Part shown: piece by piece, positions 22,932 through 27,961 of the stretch
Position numbering within the stretch: position 1 is the first letter of the stretch
Layout: every line of letters starts with the position of its first letter
Origin: Peptococcaceae bacterium
GTDB lineage: Bacteria > Bacillota > Peptococcia > Peptococcales > Peptococcaceae
Assembly (NCBI GenBank): GCA_019420345.1
Contig: JAHZHI010000043.1
Span: forward strand, 1-27,961
Direction of reading: 5' to 3'
DNA: 27,961 bases
Program-made: the position numbers and the translations under genes
Notes under the pieces: generated by a model
What the model was told of the DNA's origin: nothing
Databases searched by the model: none
Seen by the model: only the letters and a program-made list of their open reading frames with translations

Positions 22932-24122
22932 ATGGCAAAAGAACAATATCAGCGTACAAAACCACACGTAAACATTGGTACCATTGGTCACGTCGACCAT
23001 GGTAAAACCACCACCACCGCTGCAATCACCGCAGTGCTCGCACTGGAAGGTAAAGCAGCATCCACCAAGTTCGAAGATATCGATAAGGCACCAGAAGAAA
23101 GAGAACGCGGTATTACCATCAACACTGCACACGTTGAATATGAAACCGATACCCGTCACTATGCACACGTAGACTGCCCAGGGCACGCCGACTATGTAAA
23201 GAACATGATCACCGGTGCTGCACAGATGGACGGTGCAATCCTCGTAGTAAGTGCAGCTGATGGTCCAATGCCACAGACCCGCGAACACATCCTGCTCGCA
23301 CGTCAGGTAGGCGTACCATACATCGTTGTATTCATGAACAAATGTGACCTCGTAGACGACGAAGAACTGCTTGACCTCGTAGAAATGGAAATTCGTGAAC
23401 TGCTCAGCGAATACGAATATCCAGGCGATGACATCCCAGTTATTCGTGGTTCCGCATATCAGGCACTGCAGGATCCAACCGGTCCATGGGCAGAAGGCAT
23501 CAAAGAACTGATGGCAGCTGTAGACGAATACATCCCAACCCCAACCCGTGACATCGACAAGCCATTCCTGATGCCAGTCGAAGACGTATTCTCCATCACC
23601 GGTCGTGGTACCGTAGCAACCGGTCGTGTAGAACGTGGCCAGCTGAAAGTCGGCGACGAACTGCAGATCGTAGGTATCAAGCCAGAAATCAAGAAGACCG
23701 TCTGCACAGGTGTAGAAATGTTCCGTAAGATCCTTGACCATGCAGAAGCAGGGGACAACATCGGGGTACTGCTCCGTGGTATCGATAAGAAAGAAATCGA
23801 ACGTGGACAGGTATTGGCACATCCAAACACCATCACCCCACACACCAAGTTCGAAGCACAGGTATACGTACTGACGAAAGAAGAAGGTGGCCGTCATAAA
23901 CCATTCTTCGATGGTTATCGTCCACAGTTCTACTTCCGTACGACCGACGTAACTGGTACCATCACCCTTCCAGAAGGCGTAGAAATGGTAATGCCAGGTG
24001 ACCACGTAACCATGACCGTAGAACTGATTCACCCAATCGCAATGGAAGAAGGTCTTCAGTTCGCAATTCGTGAAGGTGGCCACACTGTAGGTGCAGGTAC
24101 CGTAGCTAAGATCTTTGAATAA
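22932..24122 (+). CDS. tuf: elongation factor Tu
   Basis: A GTPase that delivers aminoacyl-tRNA to the ribosome, 396 residues. G1 GHVDHGKT is at 19-26, the DCPGHADYVKNMITG segment carries G3, NKCD is near 136, and the domain 2/3 motifs RGTVATGRVERG and PEGVEMVMPGDHV are present. AAGGAGG stands upstream of the ATG. It has its own promoter and terminator and is not linked to fusA here. Codon use is strongly biased and unlike the neighbouring ribosomal protein genes: Val is often GTA, Ala GCA, Pro CCA, Thr ACC. Confidence 0.98.
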   Translation: MAKEQYQRTKPHVNIGTIGHVDHGKTTTTAAITAVLALEGKAASTKFEDIDKAPEERERGITINTAHVEYETDTRHYAHVDCPGHADYVKNMITGAAQMDGAILVVSAADGPMPQTREHILLARQVGVPYIVVFMNKCDLVDDEELLDLVEMEIRELLSEYEYPGDDIPVIRGSAYQALQDPTGPWAEGIKELMAAVDEYIPTPTRDIDKPFLMPVEDVFSITGRGTVATGRVERGQLKVGDELQIVGIKPEIKKTVCTGVEMFRKILDHAEAGDNIGVLLRGIDKKEIERGQVLAHPNTITPHTKFEAQVYVLTKEEGGRHKPFFDGYRPQFYFRTTDVTGTITLPEGVEMVMPGDHVTMTVELIHPIAMEEGLQFAIREGGHTVGAGTVAKIFE

Positions 24123-24147
24123 TCTTTGCTCATTAAGATAATTATTG

Positions 24148-24185
24148 ACCGGCCGGGAGCGTTGCTCCCAGCCGGTTTCTTTTTT
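24148..24185 (+). terminator. terminator after tuf
   Basis: A long GC-rich stem (ACCGGC...GCCGGT, one mismatch, then GGGAGC / GCTCCC) with a GTT loop is followed by a T-rich tract (24176-24185). Confidence 0.93.
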
Positions 24186-24242
24186 GCAAAATAGAAAAAG
24201 AAAACTGTGCACAGGAATTTTGAAAAAAAGAAAAAGTTTCCC

Positions 24243-24271
24243 TTGACGTCGCCATAAAGGAATGGTATTCT
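24243..24271 (+). promoter_or_regulatory. promoter of rpmG-secE-nusG
   Basis: TTGACG (24243-24248) and TATTCT (24266-24271), 17 bp apart, with TGG before the -10 (extended -10). Confidence 0.8.
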
Positions 24272-24334
24272 GTAGTAGTGCATTTGTGCATGTTATTTTT
24301 ATAGTGCAAAAAAACGTGTGGGAGGTGGCGAAAG

Positions 24335-24484
24335 ATGCGCGTTAGCGTAACCTTAGAGTGCAGTGAATGCAAAAGAAGAAATTACATTACAAAGAAAAAC
24401 AAGAAGAATGATTCCGGCCGTATTGAAATGAAGAAATACTGCCCATTCTGCAAGACCCATACTACGCACAAGGAAACCAAGTAA
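24335..24484 (+). CDS. rpmG: ribosomal protein bL33
   Basis: A 49-residue protein of the large ribosomal subunit. It reads MRVSVTLECSECKRRNY at the start and KKYCPFCKTHTTHKETK at the end, so both zinc-binding CxxC pairs are kept; this is the C+ form, which depends on zinc. GGAGGTGG (24321-24328) is 6 nt before the ATG. It is first in the L33 - SecE - NusG run, 29 nt before secE. No tRNA-Trp gene lies between L33 and SecE, although some Bacillota have one there. Confidence 0.95.
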   Translation: MRVSVTLECSECKRRNYITKKNKKNDSGRIEMKKYCPFCKTHTTHKETK

Positions 24485-24513
24485 CATTTAAGACAGTCAT
24501 AAGGATGATATAG

Positions 24514-24780
24514 ATGAGCAATAAACAGGTCGAAGACAAAAAAACAGTCACTCCTAAAAAGACTGAGACCAAAAAGGCCAAAGAAAAGAAGCCTGGCTTC
24601 TTTGCGCGTTTGAAAAAAAGCTGGAAATTGTCCTTCGGCGAAATGAAGAAGGTACATTGGCCAACTCGTCAAGAAGTCACTACCTATACTGGCGTTGTTT
24701 TGGTTACCGTTGCGATTATCACCGTTCTGATATGGATCGTTGATTCTGGGATTACCGCATTGTTCAGCTTGATCGTATAG
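24514..24780 (+). CDS. secE: preprotein translocase subunit SecE
   Basis: A small essential partner of SecY in the membrane protein export channel. The 88 residues have a Lys-rich N-terminus (about 1-35), the amphipathic segment SWKLSFGEMKKVHWPTRQE that marks the family, and a single membrane helix (about 60-85). AAGGA lies 8 nt before the ATG. It is 19 nt from nusG, the usual neighbour. Confidence 0.95.
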   Translation: MSNKQVEDKKTVTPKKTETKKAKEKKPGFFARLKKSWKLSFGEMKKVHWPTRQEVTTYTGVVLVTVAIITVLIWIVDSGITALFSLIV

Positions 24781-24799
24781 AGAGGTGACCTCTAAAGAT

Positions 24800-25339
24800 A
24801 TGTCAGAGGAGCAAATTCAAAAGGCATGGTATGCTGTACATACTTATTCCGGTTATGAGAATAAAGTAAAAACCAATCTGGAAAAGCGCATTGAAAGCAT
24901 GAACATGGAAGATTATATCTTCCGTTGTGTTATTCCAACTGAAACTGTTCGTGAAGTGAAAAATGGCGCAACAAAAGAAGTGCAGCGCAAGATCTTTCCT
25001 GGCTATGTGCTTGTAGAAATGATCATGACTGACGAATCTTGGTACATTGTTCGTAACATCACCGGCGTGACTGGTTTTGTAGGAACGGGCAATAAGCCAG
25101 TGCCGCTCCATGAATACGAAGTGGAAAAACTGCTTCACGATATGGGCGAAGAAGTTCCGGCTGTAGAGCTTGATGCAGAAGTCGGGGACGAAGTTCAGAT
25201 CATTGATCCGGCCTTCGCAGGAATGACTGGGATCATTAAAGAAATTAACGCTAAAAAACAGCAAGTTGTTGTTAGTGTTACAATGTTCGGACGTGAGACC
25301 GAAGCAGAGTTAGAATATAATCAAATTCATAAACTGTAA
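24800..25339 (+). CDS. nusG: transcription termination/antitermination factor NusG
   Basis: It binds RNA polymerase, affects pausing and Rho-dependent termination, and links transcription to translation. 179 residues from ATG 24800. The NGN domain starts AWYAVHTYSGYENKV and includes KIFPGYVLVEM; the C-terminal KOW domain (about 125-178) has VGDEVQIIDPAFAGMTG. GAGGTGA (24782-24788) lies 11 nt before this ATG; the GTG at 24785 is inside that site, so I reject it as start. It is followed after 39 nt by rplK. Confidence 0.95.
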   Translation: MSEEQIQKAWYAVHTYSGYENKVKTNLEKRIESMNMEDYIFRCVIPTETVREVKNGATKEVQRKIFPGYVLVEMIMTDESWYIVRNITGVTGFVGTGNKPVPLHEYEVEKLLHDMGEEVPAVELDAEVGDEVQIIDPAFAGMTGIIKEINAKKQQVVVSVTMFGRETEAELEYNQIHKL

Positions 25340-25378
25340 CACGACTAGGAAATCAATAGAAGGAGGTGCTAGTAGTAA

Positions 25379-25804
25379 ATGGCAAAGAAAGTAATTGGTT
25401 TCATTAAACTCCAGGTACAAGCAGGAAAGGCAAATCCAGCGCCACCAGTTGGTCCAGCTCTTGGTCAGCACGGTGTTAACATCATGGGATTCTGCACAGA
25501 ATTCAATGAAAGAACCAAAGATCAGATGGGGACTGTTATTCCAGTAGAAATCACTGTATATCAGGACCACTCTTTCACCTTTGTTACCAAAACACCACCA
25601 GCTGCAGTTTTGATTAAGAAAGCAGCAGGTGTTGAACGTGCATCTGGCGAACCTAACACCAAGAAGGTTGGTAAGATCACTGAAGCGCAGGTGCGTGAAA
25701 TCGCTGAAACAAAGATGCCTGACCTCAATGCTGCAAACATTGAAAGTGCAATGTCCATGGTAAAAGGGACTGCACGCAGCATGGGTATCACTGTAGAAGA
25801 ATAA
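25379..25804 (+). CDS. rplK: ribosomal protein uL11
   Basis: A large-subunit stalk-base protein that binds 23S rRNA at the GTPase centre and is needed for RelA response. The 141 residues have KLQVQAGKANPAPPVGPALGQHG in pieces near 10-32, the KTPPAAVLIKKAAG motif, and the C-terminal GTARSMGITVEE. AGGAGGTG (25361-25368) is 10 nt before the ATG. It is 59 nt before rplA, the standard partner. Confidence 0.97.
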   Translation: MAKKVIGFIKLQVQAGKANPAPPVGPALGQHGVNIMGFCTEFNERTKDQMGTVIPVEITVYQDHSFTFVTKTPPAAVLIKKAAGVERASGEPNTKKVGKITEAQVREIAETKMPDLNAANIESAMSMVKGTARSMGITVEE

Positions 25805-25863
25805 TTTAGCGCGAAGATGGTGGGAGGATGAAAATCCGTTTGAACCACAAAGGAGGAAACAAC

Positions 25864-26556
25864 ATGCCAAAACATGGCAAGAAGTATCAAGAAGCAGCAA
25901 AGCGTGTTGATAGAAACAACCTTTACGATGTTGCTGAAGCATTGACCATCGTAAAAGAAAACGCTACTGCAAAATTTGATGAATCCGTAGAAGTTGCATT
26001 TAAATTGGGCGTTGATCCACGTCATGCAGATCAGCAGATCCGTAACGCAATGGTACTGCCTCACGGCAGTGGTAAAACCCGCAGCTGCTTGGTATTCGCT
26101 AAGGGCGAAAAAGCTAAAGAAGCTGAAGCTGCAGGTGCAGAATTTGTCGGTGCTGAAGATATGATCGCTAAGATCCAAGGCGGTTGGTTCGGTTTCGACG
26201 TTGCCATCGCTACCCCAGATATGATGGGTACCGTTGGTAAGATCGGTCGTCTTCTTGGGCCTAAAGGCCTTATGCCAAACCCTAAGACCGGTACTGTTAC
26301 CATGGACGTTGCAGGTGCAGTCGCTGAAGTTAAAGCTGGTAAAATTGAATACCGCGTTGACAAAGCTGGTATCATCCACGCACCAATTGGCAAAGCCAGC
26401 TTCACTGTAGAAGCCCTCACTGAAAACTTCAACGCATTGGCACAGGCTCTGATCAAAGCTAAGCCAGCCAGCGCAAAGGGCGTATACATGAAGAGCATCT
26501 CCGTATCAAGCACCATGGGTCCTGGGGTTAAGATCAACCCTAACCATGTAGGCTAA
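25864..26556 (+). CDS. rplA: ribosomal protein uL1
   Basis: An L1-stalk protein that binds 23S rRNA near the E site and in many bacteria represses its own operon. 230 residues from ATG 25864, which has AAAGGAGG 7 nt upstream and gives the normal MPKHGKKYQEA start. An in-frame ATG at 25828 would add 12 residues but touches a GGGAGG, so I reject it. Motifs seen are GSGKTRSCLVFAKG, GRLLGPKGLMPNPKTGTV and SSTMGPGVKI. The next gene, rplJ, is separated by the L10 leader. Confidence 0.96.
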   Translation: MPKHGKKYQEAAKRVDRNNLYDVAEALTIVKENATAKFDESVEVAFKLGVDPRHADQQIRNAMVLPHGSGKTRSCLVFAKGEKAKEAEAAGAEFVGAEDMIAKIQGGWFGFDVAIATPDMMGTVGKIGRLLGPKGLMPNPKTGTVTMDVAGAVAEVKAGKIEYRVDKAGIIHAPIGKASFTVEALTENFNALAQALIKAKPASAKGVYMKSISVSSTMGPGVKINPNHVG

Positions 26557-26569
26557 TATAATTTTATAT

Positions 26570-26680
26570 CTATCTGCCAGAGACCGCAGGGGCTAAACGC
26601 TTAATCATCCTGCCGAGGTAAAATGCTTATGCAATTTCTGCCTTTGTGTCTCGCGCGCAAAGGCGTTTTTTATGGCAGAA
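26570..26680 (+). promoter_or_regulatory. L10 leader RNA with attenuator, rplJ-rplL autoregulation
   Basis: The region matches the Firmicutes L10 leader pattern: CTGCCAGAGACC, a GCAGG (26586-26590) / CCTGC (26609-26613) stem, then CCGAGG, the kink-turn-like part bound by the L10-(L12)4 complex. It ends in a terminator-like stem at 26640-26664, flanked by TTTCTGCC (26635-26642) and GGCAGAAA (26674-26681), which can pair with each other instead. Free L10-L12 would bind and favour termination. Confidence 0.85.
26640..26671 (+). terminator. attenuator hairpin in the L10 leader
   Basis: GCCTTTGTG (26640-26648) pairs with CGCAAAGGC (26656-26664), 9 bp with one T-G pair and a 7-nt loop, followed by T-run 26666-26671. 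Confidence 0.85.
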
Positions 26681-26717
26681 AACCACTTAACCATTCAAGG
26701 AAGGGGAGGTGAATCTG

Positions 26718-27215
26718 TTGGGACAGTTAGAAGAAAAGAAACTGATCGTTGCTGATTTAACCGAAAAATTCAAAAATGCTCAATCCGTTGTTGTTGTTGA
26801 CTACACCGGTTTGAATGCAAAGCAGACCACAGATCTCCGCAAGCAGTTGCGTGAAAACAATGTGGATTTCATCGTAGCAAAGAACACACTCTTAAAGCGT
26901 GCTGCTGAAGAATGTGGCTACAGCGCATTGAATGATGTATTCAGCGGTGTAACTGCTGTTGCATTCTGCGCTGACGATGTTGTTGCACCTGCAAACATCA
27001 TCTGCAAATTCATTAAAGATAACAAAATTGTGACCATTAAAGGTGGTATCGCTGAAGGCGAAGTTATTGATGCTGCTAAGGTCGAAGCTCTTGGTGCACT
27101 GCCAAGCAAGGAAGTTCTTCTTTCCAAAGTTGCATACTGCTTCAAGGCTCCATTGCAGAAGGTTGCTATGGTATTCGAAGCAAAGCGTCGTAAAGATGAA
27201 GAAGCTACCGCATAA
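26718..27215 (+). CDS. rplJ: ribosomal protein uL10
   Basis: The stalk scaffold that anchors L7/L12 dimers and feeds back on its own mRNA leader. 165 residues from a TTG start at 26718, chosen because GGGGAGG (26703-26709) is 8 nt upstream and the protein then starts GQLEEKKLIVADLTEKF as in the family. The in-frame GTG at 26709 lies inside the ribosome binding site. Motifs include VVVDYTGLNAKQTTDLRKQL and the C-terminal helix that binds L12. Its 3' end is 33 nt from rplL. Confidence 0.95.
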   Translation: MGQLEEKKLIVADLTEKFKNAQSVVVVDYTGLNAKQTTDLRKQLRENNVDFIVAKNTLLKRAAEECGYSALNDVFSGVTAVAFCADDVVAPANIICKFIKDNKIVTIKGGIAEGEVIDAAKVEALGALPSKEVLLSKVAYCFKAPLQKVAMVFEAKRRKDEEATA

Positions 27216-27248
27216 TCATATAAAATACAATCAAAGGAGAATTGAATC

Positions 27249-27623
27249 ATGTCTGAAAAAATCACCCAAATTATTGATCTCGTAAAAGAGCTCTCCGTTG
27301 TTGAATTAGGGGAACTCGTTTCCAGCTTTGAAGAAGAATTCGGCGTAACCGCAGCTGCTGTAGCTGTAGCTGGTGGCGCTGGCGCTGCTGGTGGTGCTGC
27401 TGAAGAAGAAAAGACCGAATTTGATGTTGAACTGACCTCCGTTGGCGATCAGAAGATCAAAGTTATCAAGGTCGTTCGTGAAATCACCGGTCTTGGCCTC
27501 AAAGAAGCTAAGGAACTCGTTGACAACGCTCCAAAAGTTCTCAAAGAAGCTCTGCCTAAAGAAGAAGCAGAAGCTGCTAAGGCTAAACTCGAAGAAGTTG
27601 GCGCTACCGTTACTGTTAAGTAA
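27249..27623 (+). CDS. rplL: ribosomal protein bL12 (L7/L12)
   Basis: The multi-copy stalk protein that recruits translation factors. 124 residues: N-terminal dimer domain (about 1-35), Ala/Gly-rich hinge (about 36-55; VAVAGGAGAAGGAAEEE), and the C-terminal factor-binding domain with KIKVIKVVREITGLGLKEAK and LVDNAPKVLKE. AAAGGAGA stands before the ATG. It is the last gene before a strong terminator. Confidence 0.97.
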   Translation: MSEKITQIIDLVKELSVVELGELVSSFEEEFGVTAAAVAVAGGAGAAGGAAEEEKTEFDVELTSVGDQKIKVIKVVREITGLGLKEAKELVDNAPKVLKEALPKEEAEAAKAKLEEVGATVTVK

Positions 27624-27643
27624 TTTTAGCTACAACGCAAATC

Positions 27644-27677
27644 AAAGGCTGTTGCACACAGTGCAGCAGCCTTTTTT
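27644..27677 (+). terminator. terminator after rplL
   Basis: A 14-bp stem (27644-27657 / 27661-27674, one T-G pair) with an ACA loop is followed by T-run 27672-27677. It separates rplJL from whatever follows. Confidence 0.92.
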
Positions 27678-27961
27678 GCTTGTTGACGTTGTGCATAAAA
27701 CTGAGATTGCCCCGGTAATTGAAAAACGCTAAATACCTCAAAAGACGCATGTAATAAGAGAGAAGACCCAATACATTGGAAAAGCGTTTTCTGTGCGAAT
27801 AAACGTGAATAAACAAGGATCAATGCACAAAAACGATCAGGGACACGTGTAAAACAAAGCACTAGAAAGAGATGATTATAGCGTAACGTATACTAAAATA
27901 TCGGCGAACCAAGAAAAAGAAAAGAAAAAGCAAAAAAAGATGAAAAAAGGGGTTGACGAAG
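27678..27961. other. gene-free stretch after rplL
   Basis: No credible gene is seen in these 284 nt. It holds a 10-bp-spaced direct repeat GAATAAAC (27797-27804 and 27807-27814), then a very purine-rich run (27909-27952), and ends with TTGACG (27953-27958). That last element is probably the -35 box of the next operon's promoter, whose -10 lies beyond the window; rpoB is the usual next gene after rplL (inference). Confidence 0.5.

Noticed and set aside
22902..24212. Long open frame of 436 codons on the minus strand, antisense to tuf
   Set aside because: It is an effect of the strong codon bias of tuf. The product is Cys/Phe/Trp-rich, resembles no family, and lacks a ribosome binding site.
25828..25863. 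Upstream ATG for L1
   Set aside because: GGGAGG directly touches it, while ATG 25864 has AAAGGAGG at 7 nt and gives the usual L1 start.
27616..27862. Two short minus-strand open frames after rplL
   Set aside because: They run through the rplL terminator, have no ribosome binding site and resemble no known protein.
1..27961. CRISPR arrays, insertion sequences, prophage or toxin-antitoxin genes
   Set aside because: No repeated spacer-like pattern, transposase, integrase or flanking long repeats were seen; all gene clusters are housekeeping.

Overview
The window looks like chromosomal DNA from a member of the Bacillota with moderate GC content. The evidence is a perfect CIRCE operator in front of groES-groEL, a Firmicutes-type L10 leader, a ThrR/PheB-type ACT regulator in front of hom, the L33 - SecE - NusG - L11 - L1 - L10 - L7/L12 gene order, and a tRNA gene without an encoded CCA end. 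The style of the GroEL and amino-acid proteins suggests Negativicutes (Veillonella/Megasphaera/Selenomonas-like), but that is an impression from memory and not a proof. I see no prophage, insertion sequence, CRISPR array or plasmid marker. This is core genome.

Layout. (1) 1-451 is gene-free and rich in palindromes, with a promoter for the branched-chain operon. (2) 452-5393 holds ilvB - ilvN - ilvC - a second, diverged acetohydroxyacid synthase large subunit, closed by a terminator. (3) 5504-9588 has its own promoter, with a perfect 18-bp palindrome at the predicted start site, then thrR - hom - thrB - lysC and a terminator. lysC carries a probable internal start for a beta subunit. (4) 9615-12383 holds a YhgE/Pip membrane protein and a small unknown membrane protein, with a terminator shared with the convergent 5-formyltetrahydrofolate cyclo-ligase gene. 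(5) 13078-15111 is the CIRCE-controlled groES-groEL operon. (6) 15152-16143 is an Mrp/NBP35 Fe-S carrier gene whose predicted mRNA begins with a strong hairpin. (7) 16224-18238 is asnB. (8) 18262-22619 is a coupled DNA-repair cluster: GIY-YIG protein - polA - mutM - coaE. (9) 22628-22813 is tRNA-Leu(GAG). (10) 22828-24185 is tuf. (11) 24243-27677 is rpmG - secE - nusG - rplK - rplA - L10 leader - rplJ - rplL, followed by a gene-free stretch that ends at what looks like the -35 box of the next operon.

How they work together. Blocks 2 and 3 cover parts of the aspartate family and branched-chain pathways: aspartokinase, homoserine dehydrogenase, homoserine kinase, acetohydroxyacid synthase and ketol-acid reductoisomerase. 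asd, thrC, ilvA, ilvD and ilvE are not in the window. Four of the proteins here carry ACT domains, so amino-acid feedback is a theme. Blocks 9-11 serve translation elongation, transcription elongation and secretion.

The most interesting points are the active-site divergence of the second AHAS large subunit, the palindromic operator candidate of the thrR operon, the palindrome cluster upstream of ilvB, and the hairpin at the 5' end of the predicted mrp transcript. I found no clear evidence of a wholly new multi-gene system.
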